A stretch of DNA of 64,000 nt from Phalacrocorax aristotelis (lineage: Eukaryota; Chordata; Aves; Suliformes; Phalacrocoracidae): assembly GCF_949628215.1 (NCBI RefSeq), contig NC_134282.1, positions 10,042,223-10,106,222 on the forward strand, read 5' to 3'. How positions within the stretch are numbered: the first letter of the stretch is position 1; every line of letters begins with the position of its first letter. Positions 1 to 10,482 of this stretch are shown piece by piece. The position numbers were made by a program, and so were the translations under genes. Under the pieces are notes generated by a model. It saw nothing but the letters and a program-made list of their open reading frames with translations, ran no database searches and was not told where the DNA came from.

Positions 1-489
1 CGAAATAGCCAGTGTCAGTTGGGATGGAGAGCACCAACCCTCAGGGATCAGTGAGGAGGAGGACGGGCAGGCGGTTCTGCACAGCCAGCCCCACAGCAGC
101 TGCCATCCCGCCACCACCTCTGCAAGCAAGCTCAGCAGATGCTGGAGCACCGGCTCTCAGGCGCCTGCGCACGCAGACACACATTTTCTATGGTGAATCC
201 AGGCCTAATTACTGCTGCCTTCAGCTTGGCAACCTGCTCGGAAAACCTGACACATCTGCCCGGTTCAGCAAGCTCCCGGAGCCTACACGCTCCTCCACAG
301 TACCCCCAAGGAGCACGGAGTTTAAAGGCTCAAGACTTCAGGTACATCTAGACTCAATTAACACAGCGAACTTCATTCTCTCCTACCACAATTTACTTAA
401 ATTTAAAAGAAAAGCTTATCTCCTTGAAAACTGTGTAGGTGTCACTGCAGCAGAGATAACGTCACTGCAATGCCAGAGCTAAAGTGGTC
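1..489. other. Unassigned single-copy sequence
   Basis: Moderately GC-rich sequence with scattered CpGs. An open frame of 156 codons runs across it on the plus strand, but it has no recognisable domain, no good flanking splice sites and a low-complexity Ser/Pro/Arg-rich composition, so I read it as chance. No repeat is recognised. Confidence 0.4.
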
Positions 490-930
490 TCAGGAGCGAG
501 CTCCGGTCCCACGTGCCGCGTGGCAGGCTGGCCCACGGTGGGCTTCAGCTGCGTACCTGTGGACCATCTCCTCCCCGTGCAAAGGGGGAGCGTGGGGTTA
601 AAGGACTACCGCGAGACGAGCGCTGAGGGCCTTGCAGAACCAAGCTGACAAGCTCTGATCGCTCTCCCTTTTTTAGAAGGAAAAATTCCCATTAACTTCT
701 CTGGAAGCAGGATTGGGCTCAGAGCCCAAACATGCTCTGGGTTCCCAAGTCCTTACTCACCGCTCGCAGTCAGACTCACTTGCGCGGGAGCCAGCAGCAC
801 AGCAGGAATGTGCAGAGCCGCACCAGGCAGTGCAGGCAGCACTGGCTGCGGGAGCCCGGGCTCCGGCACCGCACTGCCCTCCACTCCTCCAGCCCACACC
901 GCTGGCATCTTCGCTGGAGCTCAGCCAGAG
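490..930 (-). promoter_or_regulatory. CpG-enriched patch with a consensus minus-strand splice donor
   Basis: The patch has clusters of CpG dinucleotides (around 510-630 and 761-910), against CpG-poor flanks. On the minus strand position 761 is followed by GTGAGTAAGG, an excellent 5' splice site. A TATTTAA-like box lies on the minus strand at about 959-966, roughly 30-40 bases before the GC-rich block. This would fit a small alternative first exon (about 930 down to 761) of a minus-strand transcript. No coding sequence is recognised in it. Isolated donor matches are common by chance, so this is weak. Confidence 0.22.
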
Positions 931-1773
931 GAACAATTCTGTGCTTCGTACTTGCTGCATTAAATACCACACATGTACCTTATCAATGCTGTCTCTCTCT
1001 CTGTATAGAGGGTGAATGCAGATGCTGTCAACTGAGCCTCCCATGCAGGCTCTTCAGGCAAACTTGAACTTACAGCCACCCAGGTCAGGATGTGCTATTT
1101 ATGCTGCTTTCAATATTTTACTTTTCTCTCCAAAACATACCTGCTCCAAGTTCAAGCCCAAGGCATATTTTGCCTTGCCAGATGATCTGCAACTGTCTCA
1201 TGACTTACTACATTGTTATCATTACTAAGCTTGGCAAACAGGGCTGCTAAGTCTATTAATCTTCTGAAGCACAAAGTCTGAAACCGTAGAAACAAAACAT
1301 CTCACTACAAGATATATAAAATGTGGTATAGTAAGATAAGGGGAAAATTCAGTGCGCACTCTGTCAATTTTTTCTGTGCCACTGCAAGCAAGACTGACGC
1401 ACTTTTGTAAGAACGAACTCTGAATGCAACGTTAATGACAAGTGCGTAAGCAAAAAAAAAATTCCTTTTGCAACAGCAGCCTCCCCCAGCAGCACACAGC
1501 AAGGTACGCTTCCAATAGGAAAACCTGGACTATGTAGAAATTTAAATTGCCACCTGTAGCTTCAAACAAAGAACTGATAAAATGAGTCAAATACAGCTGG
1601 GCTAGCAATGGAGGGCTACGTGAAAGCTCGCTTCTCAAAATGTCAAATGACATATTTTAACCTGTCTACTACTTACTTCTTTGTATTGTGCTGAAATTCA
1701 TTCCGATTCAGCTACCAATATGCAACTTGCATATTTATGTCCCAAAATATTTTTTCTGTGAAAACAAATATTT
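931..1773. other. Unassigned AT-rich single-copy sequence
   Basis: No gene, RNA or recognisable repeat is seen. Small overlapping frames on both strands have no domain features. Confidence 0.5.
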
Positions 1774-2412
1774 CATAGAATCATGGAATGGTTGGACGGG
1801 ACCTTTAGAGGCCATCTAGTCCAACCCCCCTGCAGTGAGCAGGGATATCTTCAACTACATTAGGTTGCTCAGAGCCCCGTCCAGCCCGACCTTGAATGCT
1901 CCTAAGGATGGGGCATCAACCACCTCGCTGGGCAACCTGGTCCAGTGCTTCAACACCCTCATTGTAAAAAATTCCTTCCTTATATCCAGTATAAATCTAC
2001 CCTCCTTTAGTTTAAGACCATTACCCCATGTCCTGTCACAACAGATCTTGCTATAAAGACAGCCCCCATCCTTCCTACAGCCCCCCTTCAGGTACTGGAA
2101 GGCCACAATAAGTTCTCCCCGCAGCCTTCCCTTCTCCAGGCTGAACATCCCCAACTCTCTCAGCCTGTCCTCGTAGCAGAGGTGCTCCGGCCCTCGGATC
2201 ATTTTTGTGGCCTCCTCCAGACCTGCTCCAACAGGTCCGTGTCCTTCCTGTGCTGAGGGCTCCAGAGCTGGATGCAGTGCTGCAAGGGGGGGTCTCACCA
2301 GAGCAGAGTAGAGGGGCAGAATCCCCTCCCTCAGACTTGCTGGCCATGCTGCTTGTGATGCAGTCCAGGATACGGTTGGCTTTCTGGGCTGTGAGCGCAC
2401 ACTGCCTGCTCA
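1774..2412 (-). mobile_element. CR1 LINE, 5'-truncated copy (young-looking subfamily, copy 1)
   Basis: The plus strand begins with CATAGAATCATGGAATGG, the reverse complement of a CR1 3' terminus, followed by the usual CR1 phrases for the end of ORF2 read on the minus strand. Only the last part of ORF2 and the short 3' end are present, which is the normal outcome of incomplete target-primed reverse transcription. It is close to the copy at 44714-45390 (about 15 substitutions and one short indel near the 3' end by eye). The two copies stop at different 5' points and have unrelated flanks, so they are separate insertions. Confidence 0.93.
1855..2400 (-). pseudogene. CR1 ORF2 C-terminal remnant, 181 codons open
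   Basis: The minus-strand frame carries the hallmark C-terminal CR1 ORF2 phrases: LYSALVRPP near residue 30, ATKMIRG near residue 64, LRELGMFSLEKGRLRGEL near 83-100, then YLKGG and RGNGLKL-like segments, and the terminal LPSEVV and SLGAFK. The catalytic reverse-transcriptase core is absent, so it cannot encode an active enzyme. About 26 codons between LVRPP and ATKMIRG are read in a shifted frame: one extra C in the run of seven C (minus strand) shifts the frame and a missing G before GCCACAAAA restores it. The same pair of changes occurs in the copy at 44802-45347. Confidence 0.85.
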
Positions 2413-4895
2413 ATTGCTTTGGCATGTTTGTCAAAAGCCTAAGATCCTAAGAACACCACCAGCACTTGCACACTTTCTGACAGGGCTCAAATAAGGGCTG
2501 GAAGTTGTTTCTCTCCAAGACATCTTGCCAGCAGCGACCACCAGTTCCAGGAGGTAGCGGGGCTGCAGAAGGGGACACAGACCCAGGCCTGCCTGTGTCC
2601 CTGTGCTAGGTTAAATGCTGATTATACACTTGGCTTATGGAAATGGTAATCTGGCTACACAAAACTCACAGCCGGTTTTGGTTTGCTGAGCCCTGGCTTC
2701 CTCGGTTTTCCCACACAATCTGTAGGTTTAAACGTAAAAAACTCTGAGCACACTATTTAGCATCCTTGTGACAGAAATATACTTTACCTTATAAACTGCT
2801 GCTGCTATTTCTAATTAATGCCAAATAGCAATCATCCCACTGAAAATTCAAGCTGCTTTTAGTGAGAAATTAAGTTAGAATTCAGCAAGGACAGATTATA
2901 TCTATTGTAAACTTTGACCTTTTTTCTTTATAGTACATTAAAAGAGAGTTTTCCCAGCTACCTAAAATATATTTTGGAGAAAAGTATTCTTTTGTAACAA
3001 AGCACGATATGCACGTAATTTGAAACATGGACTACTTCACAGGATAGTATCTGAGAGCAAGCAGATATTTTAAAGAAAATAACTTATCCCAGAGGAAAAG
3101 CAACTCTCCTAATACATAGCTGGATTTCATCCTGATGCCAGCACACATCAAACCCTCACACAGTCATCAAACACCCTGATGGGCACGGACAGCCTCGCGT
3201 GCATCGACCTACACAGGCTGCTGCTGTCGCTCTCCTGTTGCGTTCACTGAAGCTATGGAAGAAATTTCAGATCAGCCGAAGAGCAGGAAAATTTACTGCT
3301 GATTGTGGATGCACATAACAGTGTAAAACAATATTTGTCACTGGTTTTATTCTCCAAATAAAGCAATAACTAAGACGTTCACCCTGCACAAACTGCTGAA
3401 GGTCGAGCGGGAAGGAGTGACATCGACTGCTTGCTCGAACATCCTTACCAAGAACCACGCTCCATTACAAAATGTGATATGCAAAACCTTCACCTCTGTT
3501 TGAAAAAATTCTAATATTAAATGTTTGTTATTTTTATCTTGGGATGTATTCAAGTTTTAATGGTCCCTTCTCTTTCCCTGTTAATTGCTCTGAACTCTTA
3601 CTGACACTAATGGGAAATACATTGCACGTATTCACTGCAGAATGGACTCCAAATGTCACTGAGGATAGAAATGAAAAACTATTCACATGTTTATCCTTTT
3701 GGTAAATAATTATGGGGTAGTAGGAAGGAAATGTTGTTTACTTTGCTGCATTACTTGGGAAACTAAGTTTACAATATATAATTATTAATAAAAAAAATAA
3801 TTATCATGGGCAACTGCTCTAATCCCTAAGGAACACAAATAGTGGAGACCACCACATACGCAGGCAAAGGAAAGCCTAGGAGTCTCTGAATGCCCTGGGT
3901 GGTCCTGCCCCCTGTCTGCCCTGCATGGGGCTGAAAACAGCAGGACAGATTTGAACATAGGAGTTCCAGGGAAGCGACCAAATCCAGCCAGATTCCACAT
4001 CTTATAGCTGTTAGGTGTATAAAGCACATTGATCAAAATCCTGGATGTACACATCCGAGCTTTGCTCACACTCCGGCACATCTCTGAGCCCTCTGGCAGC
4101 ACCTGCACATTTGTGTGCAGAATTATTCTGCGCCTGCTTACAAACAAATGACAGTACAAAACCAGATCATTTCAGGCAACACTTGATCGCTGACATTAGT
4201 GTCCTTCCTTGCTCATACCAGAAAACCATCACAAAAATATACAACCACAGTAAAATTCCTTCTGGACAGGAGCAATTGCGGGAAATTTTTGATAACCATT
4301 CATAGTTACAGAATTCATCCTCAGCATGGACAAAAATAATGAAAATATGACAACAAAAGGGAAGAGAACTTTTTTTTACAGTTGTATCTTAATGAGATGG
4401 TCTTTGTTAACAACAAAATCACTTCTTCATAGCATTTGCATTTAAAACACGCATAAGGCAAAGGAAAACACATATTAAGCCTTCAGAGGTAACAAATAGC
4501 TACTGCAAGGGGTCTTTTATAATCCCACACGTGTGACTTCCTCGGTGTTAGGCTGTTAGAACAACGATGGCTGCAGTTTATACATGCGGTTCTTAAGTAG
4601 CAATCATCCTCTACTCTGGACATCAAGAGGTGCTAAGGTTTATCCTCCTAATTACAGGCATTCCTGTGCTGCAGCCACCTCTGTGTTACATCTGAAGCAG
4701 CAGAATAAAGCAAGTACTTAAAGGAAATAAAAACAGAGAGGAAAGCATATGTTTTAATCTGAACTGGCCACGAGATCTTCATCTACACCACACCTATAAG
4801 AACCTTTACTGCGGCCACATAACGCATACTGAACAATATGGTAAAAACAATACAGCCTTAACGGTCTCTCTCCTCTGGGCAACTAAAATAATGCC

Positions 4896-4920
4896 CTGTG
4901 GAGCACATAAAGCTCCACAG
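4896..4920. repeat. Perfect 9-bp inverted repeat with 7-base loop
   Basis: CTGTGGAGC at 4896-4904 pairs perfectly with GCTCCACAG at 4912-4920. The same 9-mer CTGTGGAGC recurs at 5003-5011 in direct orientation. The phrase ATGCCCTGTG occurs both at 4891-4900 and just after the recurrence (about 5019-5028), so the AT-rich tract is bracketed by short repeats. Confidence 0.75.
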
Positions 4921-5001
4921 CTTTATATATATAAATATATAAAGAAATGTAAATATAAATATCTATACAAAAAGCATATACAAAAAATAAATATTTTTAT
5001 T
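4921..5001. repeat. AT-rich low-complexity tract
   Basis: Imperfect TATA/AAATAT runs with very few G or C. Low-complexity DNA with no coding potential. Confidence 0.7.
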
Positions 5002-6589
5002 GCTGTGGAGCAATAAAAATGCCCTGTGAAGCAACACCCTTTTGACTGTTTCATGTTTGTTTCAGCTGTTCGGTGTGATGCATCACCATCTCATCTACTT
5101 CAAATTTCTTTTCCAGATTTCCAATATACATGGGCTCTAAGTTCAGGGAAGTCGGATCTGCACCCGATGCAGGGGATGCAAAGCGATGCAGCTTGGCCAT
5201 TGTGCAAAGGCCAAAGAATAGTACATTTACCAGTCCTCTAAAAATCCCTTGTAGGACAGACTGCAGTGAATGACATTACAGATTCTTTCCAATAGTATCT
5301 TCTGTGCTTATGAAATTTTGGAAAGTAGCATTTTCAGTGCTTGTGAGACCTCCAAACTGGACAAGCACCAGAAAGCTCCATGCAAAACAGGTTTTAAAAG
5401 AAAGCAACAGCAGCACCTGCTACTTTCAAATGCTTGTCAGTGTGTGGTGTTTGTCACAGAGGTGTCTAAAAATGTTAGTTTATTCAATCCTTGGCCTCAC
5501 TATAGGAAGCGTAATATAGATAAACTCAGCAATTATTATCTAGTAATACTAGAAAATGATGAACAGCATCTGAGACTTAGTGAAACAACAAAGTAGTAGA
5601 GTTCAAGAGGTGGAGTAATGCAAAACAAAATTAACCTTTCTCCAAAACTCAAAATTAATGTCTACATTTAAGGCTTGAAGCAGCTTGATTCACACTTACT
5701 TATTTCTGATTATATTGTTGAACTTCCCAAAGCAGAATGAACTAACAGCATTTCCAGTCTAAAGTAAAATCAGCAAAAATCCCTGAAATTTTCACGTGTG
5801 CCCACCCCGGGCATATCACCGCTGGCAGCACCAGAGGGCTGCATGCCCACCGCTGACCGCAGCCCAGCACGGAGCCTTACCTGCAGCCCCAGCCTTTCCA
5901 AGGCACCCGTGCTGCAGCTGCTCTGATGGCAAGGTACTTCAGGAACCTGCACAGCACCTTACTAAACCCCCATTCAAGATTCTTTCCTGGGATAATGTTT
6001 TTGCCATCTCCTAAGTCTTACCAGGATGAACGGGGCTGAAAGCCCTCACAACACTGCATGCCAACCGCAGCAAGTCAGTGGAAGAATACCTTCTTGGCCC
6101 TGACAGCCTACAGAAAAACCTTTGAGCAAAGACTATTCTGCATTATGATTATTTCCACAATTAGATTAATACTATAACAGAGAAATTTTAAAATAAAATT
6201 CTCTGCTTTCCCTAATTAAAATGTTTTGTTGATACTCCTGAAGATAGATACTACCCATTGCCTTGTTAATCTACTAGATCCAAACCTCTGACATCTTCTG
6301 CCATGAGGGTGAAGAACGCAGGCCAGACAACTGTGTAGGAAGGTCCAAGCTGTAGGCAGTCATTGTGTGCACCTGAACTGGCGATTTCCCATGTTTGCAA
6401 TACAGCTTTCAGCCCAGTAAAACACGAAGCTCGTGCCACTCCAGCACACAGCACAGCTGTGCTTCACAACACTTCTGAGACAGCGAGCGTAAGGAGGATC
6501 TTGTGAGTAAATGAAAAGAGATCACAAAGCCAGGCTGTTCCCACCATAGGAAATGCCAGCACTGGGCAGTGGATGTATGGAAACCATAC

Positions 6590-6716
6590 CTTCTGCTGCA
6601 GCTGAGGGGAGTTTTCACAGGACAGCTCTGGCATTGCCTCCTGACTCAAGTGAATTACAAATTGCTCACATAATGCCCCAATTTTGCCCATCAGTTCAAC
6701 TGCCTCATAGTACAAC
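6590..6716 (-). other. Possible coding-like exon (unrecognised)
   Basis: On the minus strand an open frame of about 42 codons with a balanced, protein-like composition (around ELMGKIGALCEQFVIHLS) ends at CAGCAGAAG followed by GTATGG, an acceptable donor. A TAG closes the frame upstream at 6717-6719, so an acceptor would have to lie at or below that point. The AG sites there (6717 or 6700) have poor pyrimidine tracts. With entry at TTG after 6717 the phase would match a phase-0 exon 1 such as 8763-8771. I do not recognise the peptide. Chance is the more likely explanation. Confidence 0.17.
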
Positions 6717-7624
6717 TACGCATCCGTGGACTCAGACCCTTGCCTGCCATTCAAAATAAATTTAACCCAAAGCTGGCTTTAAGGATATGGGACAAATATA
6801 CCCCGTTACTTTTTCTGTCACGTATTAGACGAAGAAATCTGTTGCCTGGGTATAGCAGCCCAAGTAAATAACAACTGCACAATCCTGTACTTTTGGGTGT
6901 CAGGTAAGCTAGGCAGACTCCACGATTACTGTTAATTCATACATACAACATACAGGGTAATAAGTTTTCAAAATTTTCTCAAGTCGGGAGACTAACTGGT
7001 TATAAAACTTAAAACATTAAATAGAAGAGCGATGGTGATGACTGAAACATCTTTTGTTTCAACTAAGCCTAAAGAAGTTTTGTAGCTCAGAAGCCCAGCC
7101 TTTAAATCCAGGGAAGTCCAATTCCATTTTAGTGTTCTAGCCTATACCTGATCCAACATGAGCTGAGGAAAGCAGAGTGACACAGGCCTCAAAATTCAAA
7201 CTGCAACCGCAGAGCTCAGCTCAACGTACACCCAGCATCCCCATCCCCTCCAGATGGACTGTCAGGGTGCTCCACTCCACCGAAAACCTCAGGGGCAGCA
7301 CTCCCAGCTCAGCCCACACTGCCCTGAAAGCGCACAGACTCCCAGCACCTGGGGTTTCTGCGCTGATACGGCCCAACCCTCCACCTACAGCAGTTTTGTC
7401 ACCCTCTTCAGTGAAACCAGGGATGCCAAGCCTTTAATTTCTCTTTCATCTACTTCAAATTGTCATAATCGCAGGTCTGTTAAGGGTCAGCACCAAACAA
7501 AAGCAGACAGAGCCCACACACCCCGGCAGGAGCCTGCGATCCATCACGGCTTCCAAGCACCCAACCTCAGGCTCCCACCCTCAAACTTCCCCTGCAGTAG
7601 TTAAGTATCATCAGTTAATTATTC

Positions 7625-7639
7625 ATTATGCAAATTATA
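7625..7639. promoter_or_regulatory. POU octamer-like motif (shared 15-mer)
   Basis: The sequence ATTATGCAAATTATA contains the octamer ATGCAAAT recognised by POU-domain factors and an AT-rich homeobox-like context. The identical 15-mer occurs at 23337-23351. Function is inferred only from the motif. Confidence 0.25.
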
Positions 7640-8762
7640 TCCATGTCACTTTGGACCATGTTGTTGTTTCATTAGATCCTTTTTTCCGTAGTGCTAAAGA
7701 AGATCTAGTCCAGCTATTTATTCAGTGTTACTATTTACATACGTCTTTCCTATCCATCACATCTTTGTTAAACCTGCTCTCATGCCATTTCACTATCTCT
7801 AATTCTTTCTCACATGTGTCCTTCTGCTACTGCCATATGTTTTGCTGCTTCCCCTTCAAAAAAATCACCAAAAGAAATAATTTCTCAAAGCATTAACTAT
7901 ATATATATATTTCTAAAATAACCACTTCACACAGACATCCCTCTATTTTTCTCCTCTGCTATACTAACACCTTAACAAACTGATTTGTTTGCAGTAACTA
8001 GATGCCAAGCAAAGTTCTGACTCCAAGAACTTCCTCGAAAAACAAAAAAGAAAAAAACCCACCTCTTTTCCCACCCAGTTAATCTAGACGCTCCCGAAGG
8101 GACAGGCAGCACAGCCAGTGCGTATCACGATGGGATTCCGTGCTCACGGGCTGGTGACGGCCCTTGGAAGTTACCGGCGTCTTTAAAAATCTAACCTCAA
8201 TAAGCGGAGCCTTTCCCCAGCACGCGCGTTTCCCGGAGGCGGGCGGGCGGCCCCGGCTGAGCGGCCTGCCGCGCCGGTACCGCCCGCCCCACGCCGCCTC
8301 CTCCCGCGGCACCCCCGGCCCAGCCCGGCCCTCCCGCCGCCGCCCTGGGGCTCTCCCTCCCCCGGGACGCCCCGCTCGCCCCCCGCACCTGCCCCGCATG
8401 GGAGCGGGGCCGCGGCCGGGAAGGGCTCCCGGCACCCGGGACGCGTCCCGCCTGGCGAGCTTCCTCAGCCGGGCTGCGACCCCTCCGGCCCCGCCACCGC
8501 GAGAAGGGACGGCCGAGCAGGCGGGGCCGCGCCGCGGGGCGCCTCTCCGGGCGCCCCCCACCCCATCCCATCCCCGGCGGGGGACGGCGGCTGCCCTCCG
8601 CCCCCAGAGCAGAGCGGACCCCTCCTTCCCGCCGCGCCGCCGCCGCGGGCAGGCCGCCACCCGCGGGGCCCGCCGCAGCCGCCGCGCCGGGGGAGGCCGC
8701 TGGGCCGGGGCCGGGGGTAGCGGCGCCCCCGGGCACCTGCAGCCACCGGCGGCGGCACTCAC

Positions 8763-8771
8763 CTCTGGCAT
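8763..8771 (-). CDS. Candidate first coding segment (ATG CCA GAG) ending at a splice donor
   Basis: On the minus strand, inside the CpG island, ATGCCAGAG is followed immediately by GTGAGTGC, a near-perfect 5' splice site. The ATG has A at -3 (GAGCATGC context), which suits initiation. This gives a start of Met-Pro-Glu with a phase-0 exon junction. The upstream frame stays open to about 9084 only because the region is so GC-rich, so the true start could lie further upstream or the exon could be wholly 5' untranslated. The rest of the protein would be encoded to the left, mostly outside the window. Three codons are too few to name the gene. Confidence 0.33.
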
Positions 8772-9051
8772 GCTCGCAAGGCGGGCGAGGGCGGCCCTGC
8801 CCGGGCACGGCGGTGGCGGCCGCGGCGGCCCGGCCCAGTCAGGGGCGCATGCTGACAGCGCCGCCGGCGCGGCGGGCGGGAGGGAGGCGGCGGCGGCAGC
8901 GGCCCGGGCTCCCCGCGCCGGCCCCGGCCCCGGCTTCCGCCGCCGCCCCCGCCCCGCCCGGAAGCGCGCCCCGGCCGCGGCCCCGCGGGCAGCCCCGGTC
9001 CCTGTCACGGCCCCCCGCGGGGAGCCCCGGCCGCGGCCCCGCGGGCATCCC

Positions 9052-9074
9052 GGCCCCGGCCCCGGCCCCGGCCC
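9052..9074 (-). repeat. GGGGCC hexanucleotide repeat (three perfect units plus partial)
   Basis: GGCCCC occurs three times in tandem at 9052-9057, 9058-9063 and 9064-9069, followed by GGCCCGG. Read on the minus strand this is (GGGGCC)3, a G-quadruplex-capable tract. It lies 7-29 bases past the minus-strand splice donor at 9086/9087, that is, just inside the predicted first intron. Confidence 0.85.
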
Positions 9075-9222
9075 GGCCGCGCTCACCTAAGCCAGGCGCA
9101 GCCTCCGGGATCCGGGCGACACAAAACCGAGGAAAAGGTGAAGAGCGGAGGCGTCGTGGGCTGCCCTCCCCCGGGGACTCGCCTCCCTCATCCTCCCAGC
9201 GGCGGAGCGGCCCGGCGCCTCA

Positions 9223-9229
9223 TGAGTCA
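9223..9229. promoter_or_regulatory. AP-1 consensus site
   Basis: TGAGTCA is the exact TRE/AP-1 (Fos-Jun, also MAF/NRF2 family) core, located in the right part of the CpG island. Exact 7-mers occur by chance, but its position in a predicted promoter makes it worth noting. Confidence 0.4.
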
Positions 9230-9248
9230 CGGTGCCCGAGCCCCAGCA

Positions 9249-9254
9249 CACGTG
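9249..9254. promoter_or_regulatory. Canonical E-box CACGTG
   Basis: CACGTG is the palindromic core for MYC/MAX, USF and related bHLH factors. It lies 20 bases from the AP-1 site in the CpG island. Confidence 0.4.
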
Positions 9255-9400
9255 CCCGGCCCCGCCGCCGCCTCCGGTTTCGGAGGAAAGTGAAAAAAAA
9301 AAAAGAAAAGCTGGGGGAGGGAAGCGAGTGGAAAATGTCTCCAGCAAAACAGCTCTGCCGACACCGCCGCTCACCGCCCGGCCTGCGGCGCAAGTGTCCT

Positions 9401-10224
9401 CCAACTGCGTTATCCACTACAATACCGCTTTTTCCAGGCCCCCCAAAAATGCTTTTCCTCTAGTGAGGCAATAGTACTGATCTCCTTTCCAGAGCAGGGA
9501 AAAAGACCTTGCTTTCATCCCATTCCTGGCTTCTTCTTGGCAAAGTGCATTGCAAACTGGTAATTTTTGCCGCCTTGGTCCCAACAAGGCAAGCCTGGAG
9601 GCTGACAGCTGTGCTGGGGTCCTTGGGGGACTGCGCTGTCTGGCATGGGCATCCCATGGGTGCTGGGCAGGGGTGCCCCTGCTGCCCCCGGGACACCCAG
9701 CACACCCTCCAGCCAGAGCCGGTGGGGGGCACCCACTGCGATGGCCGGATGCTGCTCTGAGCCTCACTGGGCTCTGAAGCGACCCTGTCCCTGAGACCAG
9801 CACACCCATCACCGAGGCAGCAGTTCTGCTCTGCCAAGTGTCACAGGGGCAGGTGTCGGTCCCACCACGCCAGTGACACTGATGGGAGCCGTGCAGAGAA
9901 AGGACCTATCATAATATAGTCAGACACAACATAAATGTGTCCCTTGCCAGGACACTCACACCTAGGCCCATGCGCAAAGGAATCTCAAAAAAACAATGTG
10001 GCACTAACCTAAGGGACAGAAAAAGAGCAGGACATACACCTCAATATGCGGAGAGGCAGGCAGGCTGACAGGTGAGGGGGATGCTCCGGGGGCGTCTGGT
10101 CCCTTCAGTGTCAGCCCACCAGGAGAGAGAAAGTGGGACAGGAGCTCCAGGAATGGTGGTGGGAATGAAACGATGGAAAGAACTGGAAACAGCCTGCCAA
10201 TGTAAGACTGGAGGAAGCACAGCA
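9401..10224. other. Unassigned sequence upstream of the CpG island
   Basis: Moderately GC-rich DNA (about 9600-9830) falling to average composition. Overlapping open frames on both strands between 9417 and 9837 have no recognisable domain and look like composition effects. Confidence 0.4.
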
Positions 10225-10482
10225 ATGATCTTCCAAGATTTAAGGACACTATAAAGAGCAGGGAACAATCTTGTCTCTGTATTTATGGTGGTGAGGACAA
10301 GAAGATGGGCTTAAACTGCAGCAAGAGAGATTCAGGCTGGACTTAAAGGGAAAAAAAAGGACTGACATGGATACTAAATCAAGGTTAGGCACTCATCTCG
10401 AGGAGTGATTTAGGTATACTCCATCCCGCCTGGGGCAAGGGAATGGATTAAGTGACCTTTTGTGGTCCCTCTTCTAGCTCCT
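10225..10482 (+). mobile_element. Ancient degenerate CR1 LINE 3' region
   Basis: The plus strand shows decayed but ordered CR1 3' phrases: GATGGGCTTAAACTGCAGCA near 10305, AGAGATTCAGGCTGGACTTA near 10325, and AAGTGACCTTTTGTGGTCCC near 10450 followed by a CTTCTAGC-like tail. The order and spacing match the end of ORF2 and the 3' untranslated part of older amniote CR1 elements. No open frame or terminal repeat survives, so it is far older than the other copies. Confidence 0.6.

Larger units (their letters stand above)
2413..8089. other. Unassigned single-copy sequence, probably first intron or flank of a minus-strand gene
   Basis: This is mostly AT-rich DNA with no repeat recognised apart from short local features listed separately (hairpin at 4896-4920, AT-rich tract to 5000, octamer motif at 7625, possible exon at 6590-6716). 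If the CpG island at 8090-9400 starts a minus-strand gene, this stretch lies inside its first intron. No clear coding sequence was found. The open frames at 7177-7604 are Ser/Pro/His-rich and look like chance frames in GC-moderate DNA. Confidence 0.4.
8090..9400. promoter_or_regulatory. CpG island (promoter region)
   Basis: This is a dense CpG, very GC-rich block of about 1.3 kb in otherwise AT-rich DNA. It has many GC-box-like GGGCGG/CCGCCC matches (for example near 8236-8250 and 8946-8960), an AP-1 site and an E-box near its right end. Islands of this size in vertebrates normally mark a promoter. Strong 5' splice sites inside it occur on the minus strand at 8762 and 9086. I saw none of similar quality on the plus strand, so transcription to the left is favoured. 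Long open frames on both strands (over 300 codons) are expected in DNA this poor in AT and are not evidence of coding. Confidence 0.88.
9087..9400 (-). other. Candidate non-coding first exon in the CpG island
   Basis: On the minus strand the sequence CCTGGCTTAG at 9087-9096 is followed by GTGAGCGC, a consensus 5' splice site. The exon would lie in the right half of the CpG island, downstream (minus direction) of the E-box and AP-1 sites. The longest minus-strand frame here ends in the TAG directly at the junction, so the exon is probably 5' untranslated. The start at 9400 is only the island edge. It could be an alternative to the exon ending at 8763, or both could belong to the same promoter. 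Confidence 0.35.

Noticed and set aside
9052..9074. Idea that the GGGGCC tract marks the C9orf72 orthologue
   Set aside because: Only the repeat unit is similar. I recognise no flanking exon sequence of that gene.
8079..9463. Very long open frames on both strands (335, 308 and 216 codons)
   Set aside because: They overlap on both strands, are Pro/Arg/Gly/Ala repeats, and lie in CpG-island DNA where stop codons are rare. Composition explains them.
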